From Bigelowiella natans CCMP2755 (Eukaryota; Cercozoa; Chlorarachniophyceae): 22,511 nucleotides of DNA. Location: NCBI GenBank assembly GCA_000320545.1, contig ADNK01000281.1, forward strand, positions 1 to 22,511, read 5' to 3'. The notes under the pieces are model-generated. The model was not told where the DNA came from, did no database searches, and was given only the letters and a program-made list of their open reading frames with translations. A program made the translations under genes and the position numbers. Positions 1 to 10,156 of this stretch are shown here, piece after piece; within the stretch, counting starts at the first letter, position 1, and each line of letters opens with the position of its first letter.

Positions 1-138
1 AAGGGAGCACCACTATTGGAATTAGAGGGGGGGGAGGGGGGGGGGGTGGAGCGCGGGCCGGTTGAACCGGATATCACACACGTGTGAGACCCTGGGGGGT
101 GGCTGTCACCAAACAGAGTTGTAAACGTGTTACTAGTA

Positions 139-140
<2 letters not shown>

Positions 141-174
<34 letters not shown>

Positions 175-195
175 TTTACTACTATTTACTACTAC
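141..195. repeat. (ACT)n trinucleotide microsatellite
   Basis: Nearly perfect ACT/CTA repeats, with two TTT interruptions towards the right end. Non-coding context. Confidence 0.9.
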
Positions 196-357
196 GGTAG
201 GACCCGGAGGGAAATCTTGTCGTAAGCGATTTACGAAATAACGTCATCAGGATGGTACAGAACGCCTCTGTCCTCCTTCTTCGCCTTCATCTCATCATAT
301 TTCATGTTCGTTTTCTCTCCTTTTTCTGGTTCATGTCATTCGTGCTTTGATTCAGGT

Positions 358-521
358 TCTCGCTCCGTATCGCCACGATCCGGAATTGGAGGTGGTTTCG
401 ATCATGTTTACGCTATTTTTGTGGCTATTGGCAATGTCTGCGTGTGCCTGCTTCCCCATTATACCAGAGGGTTGTGAATACAGATTTGGCAAGTCTCCAT
501 TAGTAGACTTTTCTTTTTAGA
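358..521 (+). CDS. Possible exon or tiny ORF with a hydrophobic segment
   Basis: An acceptor-like site (tttgattcag) is followed by an open frame reading VLAPYRHDPELEVVSIMFTL and then a hydrophobic stretch (FLWLLAMSACACF). It ends at a stop at 519-521. An internal ATG at about 406 would make the hydrophobic part resemble a signal peptide or membrane anchor. It could be the last exon of a gene to the left, an early exon of the NHL gene, or chance. I do not recognise a family, and no neighbouring exon could be joined to it convincingly. Confidence 0.2.
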
Positions 522-1209
522 AGTCACTGGCATGATATGTAGCCGATTATAATGATATATTGAGTCGGTCTGCATTGATGAACGATCCGCGTTTTCGGCC
601 GTTGAAACCACAACATTCATCTCCACTTCGTGAATGATATAAGTTGCGACGGCGATTGAGAACTTATATATCTTAAAGCACTTCTTTACGACAACAGGAT
701 CCGAGGCCGCCCCCCCCCTGTCCTCTAATCCCCGAGTGGTGCAAACGTAAGACGATGGACAGAATAGAAGAAACAACAGGGAGACGGAGAGAGGGAGCGT
801 GAGTGGGGTGCAGCCTTACCCATCCCCATCAACAATAATAGTAATAATAATCATCATCATCATCCTCGTTTCTCGTCGAAGTAAAGTTGCTTTATTTGGG
901 CCAATATGCTATCATCATTTTCCTAGTCGACGGAAACTACCTGGCTCCCCGCTTCAATTGGTGCGCCACTCACTCAGAAGAACAAACGAAGAAATCGATG
1001 AAGATCGATCATGCTTGCCGCTGCTGTTGTTTTCCCCACTTTATTACAATCCCATGGTGCGCGCGGTGGCAAAGCGCGACTGGCTGCGTGAGTTGTGTCG
1101 TGCCTCACGTTTGCATTATTGCCATCATCATCAGGTACCCTCGGCTGAATTCGCAACCTGTATCTTCAACTGTGTGTGGGTACAAGACTCATCATCCAAT
1201 AAGTAAGAT

Positions 1210-1350
1210 GGAAAGAAGAAGAAGAAGAAGAAGAAGAAGAAGAAGAAGAAGAAGAAGAAGAAAAGGAAGAAGAGAGGAGGAGGGGGAGGAGGAGGAGGAG
1301 GAGGAGGAGGAGGAGGGAGGGGGGAGGAAGAAGAAGAAGAAGTAGAAGAG
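1210..1350. repeat. Purine tract: (AAG)n followed by (GGA)n
   Basis: About 140 bp that is almost entirely purine on the + strand. It begins as about sixteen AAG units, changes to GGA/GGAGG units, and returns to AAG. The long Arg/Glu or Phe/Leu/Ser open frames over it are products of the repeat and are not genes. Confidence 0.92.
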
Positions 1351-1770
1351 GCGGATGCAGAGCTGTAGCTTCTCATTGCCTGCTCCCCTTCTCGCAGATC
1401 TATTCGACGACACGATTCCGTTGGATGATAGACAACGCATTGGTACCCCCACATGGGCAACAGAAGTGTCGTTTCCAGATGGTAATTGAACGATCCAAGC
1501 ACCCCTTTCCTCCTCCTCCTCCTCCTCTCCAAGCAATCTATCTCTTTTGCAAAACAACGGATTTTCAATCTAGAGAATGTTTTGTCGTCGCACGATTTAA
1601 TTGCGAGCGATGGGGGGGGGGGAGGAAGGGCGACTCATGCTGTGTGATTTAACAGCCGGTGACGCCATTGTTGGCGGAGAAGTCGTGCTTTTCCTCTCTC
1701 CGAACCTCTTGACGTGATCGTCATCGTAGTAGTTGTCGTGTCTCCTTCTTACCATATTCTTTCACTCTAT

Positions 1771-1798
1771 GTGATCAATTCGTTCTGAAATTGATCAC
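1771..1798. repeat. Perfect 10-bp inverted repeat
   Basis: GTGATCAATT at 1771-1780 is the exact reverse complement of AATTGATCAC at 1789-1798, with an 8-nt spacer. It lies about 180 bp before the first recognisable NHL-gene exon. It could be a protein-binding dyad, an RNA hairpin, or chance. Confidence 0.7.
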
Positions 1799-1978
1799 AA
1801 TTATCTCTTTCATGGCAGTTGCAAAACTGATGTTTTTGGTTCTGCGACGCTGTGCTATACATCCGAAAACGTCGATGTGTGTGTTTCCTGCAGCGTAGGC
1901 CTGGGCAGCTAATGAGATCTCTTGCCGTTCTTCTCTTTAGCCTTATTCTTTTTCAATCTCTCTCCTCTTATTATCAAG

Positions 1979-3453
1979 GAGTCGCAATAGAGCCGACTAC
2001 GAAGGATATCTACTTTACCCGGCAAGGGCCGTGTACGTTGCAGTATTTGATAGATTAATCCTTCCCCATAATAATCATGACGATATCCAACACTCTTTTA
2101 CATTATTCGTATCAACATGTTCTTTTTCCCTATCCTCCCCCCTCTCTCATCCTCCTCCCATTTTCCTCTTCATTGGTCTCTTTTATTTAGGTATCCACCG
2201 CATAACCCGTAGGCCTAGCTTTTTCCTCCTCAAGCCGCGACTAACGAGCGATAAGAAAATCAACGTAGATACCAATCAAAAGGAAGAAGCGGCAAGGAAA
2301 TCTGCCCCCCCCGTTCGCAATGGCGTTGTCTCCTTTTCGGAATACGAATGCATTGTAAAGAGGGGGGGCATCACCTTGTGGCTGCAGGCAATGGACGGCA
2401 TTGAAAAACTTCACGAGATATACAAAGATATCCGCATCGAAGTAGTGGCAGAAGGCGCAAAGAAGAAGAACCTGAAAGGCAACAAGAAGATAAGCTTACT
2501 ACCATACATTCTAAAGGCTCAGAATGAACATCGTCGCTCCTCGTCGCCTTCTAAGGGGCACTTGCCGTATCTGCTGATAGACATGGCCGTTTATGATAGC
2601 GACAACAATACCGCCATCCTTAACAAAGAGGAGGAGGATGAAGAGTACAAACTTGTGCGAATTTTCGGCGCTCGCCAGCACAGCGTCCGTATTGTCACTT
2701 ACGACGTTCCAGAAGAAGTCATCACAGCTGTTGACTCATCTGCTGATGACGATGACTATGATAACGAGGCAGAGAAGCAGGCTCGTGCTTCCGCGAGAGT
2801 TGCTGCAAGTGCCAACGCTGCGTCGAATAGCAGCAGCAGCAGTACAAAACAGGCGAAGAATACAGGGAGGAATAACGGGTGTCGGCAACGCACTCTTTCC
2901 TCTACTCGCCATCGCTCCGCAGCTATGAAAGGGCGGCGTGACTGGACGGTTGAGATCTTTGCTGGGGATGGCAAGATGGGTACTCCTTCCACATGCTAAT
3001 GAATAGTCACTGAGGACATTCCCCTCCCTACGCGCACACGCCCCACAGCAGCCGCAGGAAGGAGGGAGAAGGTATCGTTTGATGAATAGATCTTGATGAT
3101 ATACTGTTTCTCTCTTTCTTTCTTTCTTTCTTTTTTTCTCTCTTTGAAAGGTATACGTGACGGCTATGGCCATAAAGCAAGGTTGCTTCTTCTATTCTCC
3201 AGCGTTCAGACTCAGCACTTGCGCGCTGCAATAGTGCATGTGGAAAAGAGGCGATACATCACTGTCATCATCACCTTTGTCATCATCATCATCGTCGTCG
3301 TCATCATCCTCTCTTCTGGTCCCCAGCACTGTAACACACCCATCACCGCCTTAGATTCGTTGATCCCGGAGGCCTCGCATGCGACACGAGAAGAAACATG
3401 TCAGGAGAATCTAATCATACTCTCCTACACCACCAAACATGAGACAACGATCC

Positions 3454-3495
<42 letters not shown>

Positions 3496-5050
3496 TACAA
3501 TGTATTTTAGCTACATCGCGGATCGAATTGCAGGGAATATTCGCAAAATCAGCCCCGATCGGACGGTCACGACGTTGGCCGGAACTTCCATATCGTAAGC
3601 ACATCTTGTTGCCCTCATCCCCTACCTGCTTCTCTTGCGTTTGCCGATAAAAGTAGTAGTAGTGCTTATCATCATGTAATTTCAGGGAGAAAGAGGTGGA
3701 AGAAGCTGAATTCCTTCATGGGCTGAGGGATGGGCCGGCCTCTCAGGCGCTGTTCTACGTGAGAAAGCACCACTTTTCACTCTCTCCTTCTGCACAGCGA
3801 GAGATTATCGAAGATCCGACATCTATTACCTGTTGTTGTTGCTTATTCGCTCTCCTCCCCGTGCCGCTGCTATTGCTGCGGCTGCTGCTGCTGCTGTTGT
3901 TCTTGCAGTGTCCCAACGGACTGTGCGTGTCGCGACAAGGAAACGTCTACATAGCGGATTCGTTCAACCACCGCATCCGAAAGATCTCGCTGAAAAACCA
4001 AGAGGTTGGTGCCCGGCCCGCTTCCATCTTGATTGGGGATGCAAGTGAATGATATCGGGGGGGGGGGGGGCGTTCATCGCCCATGATGTGTGCGCGGTTA
4101 TCTCTCTAAATGTTAGCGTTTTTGTGTCGTAGGTGACGACCCTGGCAGGAGGGTTTAAGGGCTTCCATGACATGTTTCACTTCAAGGAATTCGATCGTTC
4201 GTATGAATTCCAGACCTTCGGCATAGTAATCAACACTAATTAGTAGTTCTATCATCATCATCATTATCACCATCGCACAGTCGTAGTGCTCGCTACAAGT
4301 AGCAGCATTGAATACATTTTCCGACATATATCGAGAGACGCTGTCACACACGATCTATTCGTTCGTTTTTACATTTGAGAATCCCTTCCCCCCCCCCCGC
4401 CGCTTTCTCTCTTTCTCTTTCTCTCTCTCTCTTCAACGCCTCCCAAATTTTGCAGGACGGAGCTAAGTGCGACGGCAAGGCGGAGTACGCTGCCTTCAAA
4501 GAGCCGACGGTCGTGCAAGTGACGACGGAATAAGCTGCAAATCGTTTATCTAACTACCACTTTTCAATTTCCTTAGGGTGTGGCAGTAGATCTGAACGAA
4601 ACTGTCTATGTCGCGGACTCGGAGAACCAGCGAATTTGCAAGATAATCCCCATTCCACGCAGGTGAATACAGGCAGCGGGAGGGGAGAGGGACATGAGGA
4701 GAACGCAGAAGAAAGCGATGGCAGAGCATGTTTACGGATCAAGTTATGATCAGAAGAATTATTGCTGTTTTTTGAAGATCTAAACAAATCACGTGAGGAA
4801 GACGTTTCTGGGGATCTGTGCTACTTGATATAATTAACATGAAAGCAAGCGCTAATCTCTCCTCTTGTATGCATCCTCGGTGTTGTTGTCATCGGGTGTT
4901 CTTCATCTATCTTTAGCCAATGGAGTAAAATGACCGAGAGGGTGAGTGGGGAGGAAGGTGAAGATATTGCGTCAGGTGGAAGATGAACATATAAAATAAG
5001 GCACAGACAGACACTTCATTTTCAGTATGTGTTTTGAGGCGATTTGTTAT

Positions 5051-5094
<44 letters not shown>

Positions 5095-5479
5095 CGCTCG
5101 CTCGCGTCTGTGTTTGTGCGTCATCGTCTTCGTTTGTTTCTCCCAACAAAGCAGCAACGGTGGCGGATGGGGACGATGCAGATTTTGGAATGGGAGGCTT
5201 GCTGCCGGAGGAGGACGGTGTTGAAGATCGAGGGCAAAGTGATGATGCTACAGCAGGGGAAGGGAGACCAGAACAAGAGGATGATGAGGAAGAGGAGGGA
5301 GAGAAAGGGCCTCTACATGATGACACGAATGTCATAGCAACACTGCACCAAGAAGACGAGGAGGAGATGGAGGACAAGGAGGACGACCAGACTTTCTCAG
5401 ATTCGAGTCATGTTCCCCTCCTCTTCCTCTCGAAATCTAATAGCACCCTCACACATACACACACATAATATTATTAAAA

Positions 5480-5527
<48 letters not shown>

Positions 5528-5917
5528 ACGTACTTTATTTGTTCCTGTAGCTATTGTTGACCATATTGCAGCAAAAACAGCCATACTTTCATTGCAAAGA
5601 CTACAACTAATGCTCAATTCCATACTCCCCTCCTCAGTTCTGAAGGGTGGATCTTTGACGGTCTCTACCCAAGCGACCAGGGGCCTGAGCCAACTGGATA
5701 AAAGGCAGCAGGAAGATGCGAAGGGCGATGTTCGCAAGAAAGAGTTGGATTTCGATTTCCCGGATGATGAGGGGGAGGACAAGAGTGTTGCCAGAATGTA
5801 AGTTTTATCCACCACCTCACCTCATCGCAGAATGTCCATCTGAGCAGTCTATAATTCTAATGTAGCAGCGACGACGACGAGAAAGGAGAAGATTTTCTCG
5901 TTAGGCCTGAGGGATGA
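1979..5917 (+). CDS. NHL-repeat beta-propeller protein, 5' end unresolved
   Basis: Exons read, with flanking AG/GT: 1979-2032, 2191-2979, 3151-3181, 3511-3594, 3686-3758, 3909-4004, 4133 to about 4170, 4456-4509, 4577-4662, 4917-4957 (or 4941), 5152 to about 5410, 5638-5797, 5866-5917. Four NHL blades are visible: VAIEPTTKDIYFTRQGPC; YIADRIAGNIRKISPD with VTTLAG; NVYIADSFNHRIRKIS with VTTLAGG; GVAVDLNETVYVADSENQRI. NHL repeats build beta-propellers used for protein or RNA contacts; no partner is evident. The second exon inserts about 240 mostly hydrophilic residues between blade 1 and the next strand (WTVEIFAGDGKMG). The C-terminus is strongly acidic and ends DFLVRPEG. One blade lacks its first half, so an exon between 3182 and 3510 is probably missed. 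The donor after 4133 was not identified. An ATG at 1912 reads in frame into exon 1 with a signal-peptide-like leader, but that stretch also resembles an intron 3' end. Confidence 0.8.
3457..3492. repeat. (TA)n microsatellite in an NHL-gene intron
   Basis: About 17 TA units shortly before the acceptor tgtattttag that opens the exon at 3511. Confidence 0.9.
5055..5104. repeat. (CT)n then (CGCT)n in an NHL-gene intron
   Basis: About 18 CT units run into CGCT units. The tract lies within 50-100 nt of the inferred acceptor at 5150-5151 and supplies most of the pyrimidine in that intron 3' end. Confidence 0.85.
5450..5525. repeat. (CA)n, A13 and (TA)n compound repeat
   Basis: Short ACACACAC is followed by an A homopolymer at 5476-5488 and about 18 TA units to 5525. 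It lies in the intron before the NHL-gene exon at 5638. Confidence 0.88.
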
Positions 5918-7015
5918 TATGGTTTTTCAGGAAGATCATAGGGGAAATGGTGGATAGTACGATGCCAGCACCTCAGGGCAGTGAGAGAAACTCAGCGCTA
6001 TTTTGATTCCCCTGCCAAAAAATGATTATAATAATAACAGGAAATGAATCTTCCCTGATCTCCGTTGTGTTTGCATTATTTTGTCCTTTCGGGATTTATA
6101 GATGAGCGCAATTTGTTTATGTATGCGAACACAGCTGCATAAAATTTTATATCGTTGTTATGCAGCTATAGGCCGATCAGCGCACGCATCGTCAAGAGTG
6201 TACCTTTACGTCGTTTTGGAGTGAAGCTTAGCTTCACGAGCATGATAACAGCTGTAAACTGCAAATAATGATCTTGAAATCGTCCATTGCAATAATGCTG
6301 GTCTGTATCTTTTTTGTGCTTGCATTGTAGTCTCCTGCGTACGTGAGCTAGCATGCATTGGATCATGGCTTCCACTTAGCTGACCACCGCGTGCAGTCTC
6401 TAAACCAGAATACTTCGCATAAAGTTGGGCATGATGCTACATGTAATGCAATATAATGATCAAAGTGTAGCAATATAGAGCAACAGCAATATAGCATGGA
6501 AGATATACGCCTGCTGCACACTGCAATCATTTGTTAGAGCCATGACAATACAAATATAGCCTGTGTTAATCATCGCAGCTTCTTGCTACCTTTTCACAAA
6601 CTACATCGTCGCGATCGAATCATCGGTGATACAGCACATGTATGTGGCACATGTAGACCATTGAACAAATTTAGTTGATTGATTACATTCGTCTTACATG
6701 CGGTACACATGTGCATCGTGCGTACGTATACGCACATTTCTAGATTTGTATGCGTGGCTACCACATACACATGCATGGCTATATGATATATGCATACATA
6801 TTATGCTGTACGCGCTGGCGTAATGCTTTGGTAACAGTAGTAGATCCAGATTTTATGTAAAGATTGAATCTAGTCCTGCATTTTTTCAAAATCCATATTG
6901 CCTCCTCAATCAATTGATTTGCGTGCTAGGCAGTATCATCACTATCATATATTCATTTAGAACGACATACCATATATACGATCTCTCCAACTGACGGATT
7001 TACTTACCCCCCCAG
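5918..7015. other. Tail-to-tail intergenic spacer 1
   Basis: Lies between the stop of the + strand NHL gene and the stop of the - strand plastid-protein gene. No convincing coding exon. From about 6110 to 6830 it is rich in short self-complementary words: AGCTAGCATGCATTGG near 6347, CATGCGGTACACATGTGCAT near 6698, CGTACGTATACG near 6721 and ACATGCATGGC near 6769. Both genes' 3' UTRs and polyadenylation sites should lie here. Its texture matches spacers 2 and 3. Confidence 0.7.
6221..6237. repeat. Short perfect hairpin, GTGAAGC-TTA-GCTTCAC
   Basis: A 7-bp perfect stem with a 3-nt loop, about 300 bp past the NHL stop. It could form in the 3' UTR RNA of either convergent gene, or be chance. Confidence 0.55.
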
Positions 7016-7227
7016 CTATTTCAGATCATCATTAAAGAAACTTTCAAGGTCGATCTTTGCCATGAGCTCCTCCACGGCGAGAGACATCAAAACCGTTTCA
7101 CCTTCAAAGGTATTCGTGTGCATATCTGCTTGCGTGAGGGTGCGTGTATGTGCGTGTGTCCATGTTCAAGACCGCCTGTAATCTTGCAGTATTTCATTCA
7201 ATCGTCACTGTGATGATCATCATCATG

Positions 7228-7258
<31 letters not shown>

Positions 7259-7525
7259 CCAGGCTATGCAAGAGTACACCTCCCCCCCTTCTGCCCCTTT
7301 AATGGAGCACCTTCATCATCGTCGGTAATGGCCTGCACAAGATCCGCCCCGATCGCCGATGCCTTCCCTTGCTGCACGTCCACGCACAGAAGAAGCACCA
7401 ATTGCTGCGCGCTAGCTTCGTAAGGCCATAGGGGCTTGCCTTCTCTACCGTCGATCTAATGGTATTGATAATAATAAGTCAAGTGGATAATGAGGGCTTC
7501 CGATCCGTGATTACACCTTTACGCA

Positions 7526-7570
<45 letters not shown>

Positions 7571-7580
7571 GCGCGCGCGC

Positions 7581-7616
<36 letters not shown>

Positions 7617-7823
7617 TGTGCATGTCCATGCCCCTTCCTTATAGACTTTTCAAAGGAAGGATTCATTGGCTGAATGCATGTTTGTGCGGGAGTGTGTTTA
7701 GAGGAGGGCTGGGAGAAGGGACCGTCATTGCGTAAACTTCATCCAGATCGACGCTACTGATAGCCTTTACACAAAAGAGCAGAAATATCCAATTAAAATA
7801 TATTGACACCACACACGCCCACA

Positions 7824-7904
<81 letters not shown>

Positions 7905-8019
7905 GTTTATGTGTGTGCGTGTGCACCACCTTGTGGATGTCCTGTTTAAGAGCGTCTTCCAGACGATTTCCGCCCCCTGCTACCCCTCCCTGCTCTATGC
8001 TCCTAAGCTCCTGACAATA

Positions 8020-8056
<37 letters not shown>

Positions 8057-9560
8057 CAAGCTGTAGCGCTCTGGCCTGCAATACCTCAACGGTGACGTAG
8101 TCGTGCTCCATTGATTGAAGTAGCAGTGTGTCAGATATGCCGATAACCTCACCTATATAAAAATAAGCACACAATATTACGTGGTTACAAATGTGTTGTT
8201 TGTTCCGCTCCATCGCTATCGTGATTCCTAAAATTTGGTGACTTTTACAACCTCCCCCCCCCCCCTCCCTCCTCTATATCCCACCCCCCTTCTACCATAT
8301 TCTGGGTGCTCAAAGAATCCGAGTTTTGCGGCTCTGGAGGCAGGTCGCCACTGAACTGCAGCTCGGACGAATACAACCCCGCGTCTATAAAAAAAGAAGA
8401 ATGCCAGCTTTCATTCTAATGATGATGAGAAAGAGGAGGAATGAAGCATGAACTCACCCGTGTTCTTTGTGATGCTCAATCGCATACTCATCGATCTCCC
8501 TGCCCATTTGTATGTATATTATTAACGCATTGGTTGGTTGCTGATATCACTTAACATGAAGAAGATGAGAAGGCAAGCTTTGCAGCTGCAAGTGTGGCGT
8601 GTTGCGTGCGTGGGAGTTGTGCATGTGAGTGTATGCAGTGCTGCTGCGATGCATGGAAGCACTGCAACTCGAACCCCTGCACTCGCACACATTAAAAAAT
8701 TATATCGGAATGGGAGGAGGGGAAAGGGAGTCACTTACTCAGCGTAGTCTGGATCTTGAGTGAGCTCGTCAAAGACCTGGTCCCAAATTTCTGACAGCTA
8801 CGTGTATGCATGGGGAACAATGGTGATAATAATGAACATCTTGGTGAAGTATATATTGTAAAACTATGTGATGAAGCCAGTATTAATGGTCATTAGAAGT
8901 CGTAGGAATCATTATGCAGCAGCACCCCCACCCCCGCCCCCTCCACCACATCAAAGGTTCTGCAAAACACCAACACCTTTTCGTCATTCCACTCCGGCAT
9001 TCTTGTAGCATCTGCAGCTGTTTTCTGCCTTTCCCTCCCCTGTAAGTAGAGATATGAACTTCAGATACGTTTGGACATAACCATAAATGTAGAAGGCCCA
9101 CATCGGATAAAAATCAATCATAAACCTCTTGTTCCTTCTCTTGTGCTCTTTTCCTCCTATCGCGATTCACCACATCATGGGCGCTAGCACGTTCGCCATC
9201 TCGCCCCTTACCAAATCCACCCCCCCCCTTTTTCCGGGCTTTTGGTGTGATCAGTGCTCGACGTTGCAGCAGGAGCGGTTCCTGGTGCAATAGATTATGG
9301 TTGGAGCTGCCGACGGCATATCCGACTATGTTCGAAGATCTATGTGTATGCTCGTGCAGCAGCGGCTGGTGCATTTTTCTGTTCAGCGTCAAGGTTGAAG
9401 GCCGTCGAAATTTTGGATGAGGCAGAGAATACAGAGAATGGGCTCCTCTGGAAACCCTCCCCCCACAGGAAAAAGTAGGGTATGCGGCTGCGGCAACACC
9501 GACAGGGAGGATCGTGGAGGACAGCAACACAAATGACGCCCACCCAACGAAAAATATCAT
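7016..9560 (-). CDS. Unknown protein with predicted plastid-targeting presequence
   Basis: Exons on the - strand: 9560-9126, 9039 to about 8977 (or 8950), 8797-8739, 8499-8458, 8384-8296, 8152-8085, 8010-7930, 7764-7723, 7455-7311, 7101-7016. Phases agree at every junction, giving about 369 aa. The start is the first ATG after an in-frame TGA. The N-terminus (MIFFVGWASFVLLSSTILPV) is a hydrophobic signal peptide, and AAAA-YPTF at residues 23-30 resembles the ASAFAP cleavage motif of complex red plastids. A basic, Gly-rich linker follows (KARKKGGGGFGKG). The mature part carries segments such as EIWDQVFDELTQDPDYAE, RGVVFVRAAVQWRP, KLGFFEHPEYGEVIGISDTL and KPLWPYEASAQQLVLLLCVD, and ends with acidic helix-like sequence (ESFFNDDLK). 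I recognise no family. The phase consistency and natural composition argue strongly for a real gene; plastid location is inference. The end of the second exon is uncertain. Confidence 0.72.
7212..7259. repeat. (ATC)n trinucleotide tract in an intron
   Basis: ATC/TCA units, two of them altered, in the last intron of the plastid-protein gene. Confidence 0.88.
7529..7620. repeat. Compound (CT)n-(CG)n-(TG)n microsatellite
   Basis: About 20 CT units, then about 7 CG units, then about 17 TG units. It lies inside an intron of the - strand plastid-protein gene. The alternating purine-pyrimidine CG/TG half could adopt Z-DNA. The Ser-Leu and Val-Cys open frames across it are repeat products. Confidence 0.92.
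7826..7905. repeat. Compound (CA)n-(TA)n microsatellite
   Basis: About 16 CA units joined to about 21 TA units, within an intron of the plastid-protein gene. Confidence 0.92.
8022..8054. repeat. (TG)n microsatellite in an intron
   Basis: About 16 TG units. On the coding (-) strand it reads (CA)n and ends only about 10 nt before the acceptor ttattgtcag of the exon starting at 8010. Confidence 0.92.
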
Positions 9561-9905
9561 TCCGTCAGACCGAAAAGCGATGCGGCGATGATCGAAACAA
9601 GGATCCAAATGCGCTCAAGGGAGATCTTAAAGTCCCGCAAGGGGGAGGGTGGGGTCAGGTTCCGAGCTCAGCCAGGAGAGAATCACAGGGGAAAAACGAC
9701 GTTTTCTCACAACGACAAAGCCATTTATTGTCGCACATATTTCCGAGAGAGCCTCGAAATGAAATTCGATAATGGTATGCCTGATCATGATTGCGACATG
9801 CATTTTCCCACTAAATTTGGAAGAAAACGGGCTTCTTCTTCTTCCATCGAGGTCATACCCTAGCGGGCCTGGAGTGCTCGAACCCCTTGTTTGCCCCCCC
9901 TTCTG

Positions 9906-10121
9906 TCAGGAAAGACGATAGTCTATTGGACAGTAAGCTTCTCCTTCCATTTTGCTGCCGCCGATGAGGAGGAGCTCCTCGGTTATCTTTGGTCCCCTTC
10001 TTTCTTGCGCTGAAGGGAACCTCCCCGTCAGGAGCTCCTCGATCCGGGAAAGAAGGACGTCGTCGTTTTCGTTGCAACGCCGAGCAGGTGGTCGGCCCAG
10101 GGCACGTTCTATGAGCGACAT
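9906..10121 (-). CDS. Small ORF of 71 aa in the divergent spacer
   Basis: It opens at a true ATG (MSLIERALGRPPARR) with an in-frame TGA five codons upstream, and ends CPIDYRLS then stop. Composition is protein-like, with two EELL segments (SRIEELLTG and ITEELLLIGG) encoded by two copies of GAGCTCCTC-type palindromes near 9970 and 10032. I recognise no family. It could be a small gene, an upstream exon of the plastid-protein gene, or chance. Confidence 0.25.
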   Translation of the reverse strand: MSLIERALGRPPARRCNENDDVLLSRIEELLTGRFPSAQERRGPKITEELLLIGGSKMEGEAYCPIDYRLS

Positions 10122-10150
10122 CTTGTTTTCCCTTCATCTTTCTTTCTAGA

Positions 10151-10156
10151 TATAAA
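10151..10156 (+). promoter_or_regulatory. Possible TATA box for NMNAT
   Basis: TATAAA in the context AGATATAAATTAC lies 82 nt before the proposed NMNAT start codon. Position and sequence suit a TATA element, but whether this lineage uses TATA boxes here is unknown. Confidence 0.3.

Larger units (their letters stand above)
1..1900. other. Unassigned low-complexity region
   Basis: No gene can be named here. The stretch holds a G-rich run near 28-47, an ACT trinucleotide tract, a long purine (AAG then GGA) tract, a G homopolymer near 1612-1622 and a perfect inverted repeat near 1771. Open frames on both strands are mostly products of these repeats (runs of Arg, Glu, Leu, Phe or Pro). Because the next gene runs on the + strand from about 1979 with its 5' end unresolved, upstream exons or the promoter of that gene may lie here. 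One short hydrophobic open frame at 358-521 is listed separately. Confidence 0.5.

Noticed and set aside
459-776. 105-codon - strand frame near the left end
   Set aside because: It starts at TTG, has no motif, and no splice partners could be found.
1131-1568. Long - strand frames with poly-Phe, poly-Pro or poly-Leu
   Set aside because: They are translations of the AAG/GGA microsatellite and nothing else in them is protein-like.
5027-5224. Ser-Leu-rich frames over the CT repeat, and similar Val-Cys and Tyr-Ile frames near 7459-8100
   Set aside because: They are repeat products located in introns of the NHL and plastid-protein genes.
8296-8384. Alternative reading of a plastid-protein exon (DAGLYSSELQFSGDLPPEP)
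   Set aside because: Its phase does not fit the following exon. The frame RGVVFVRAAVQWRP...HPEYG agrees with the junctions on both sides.
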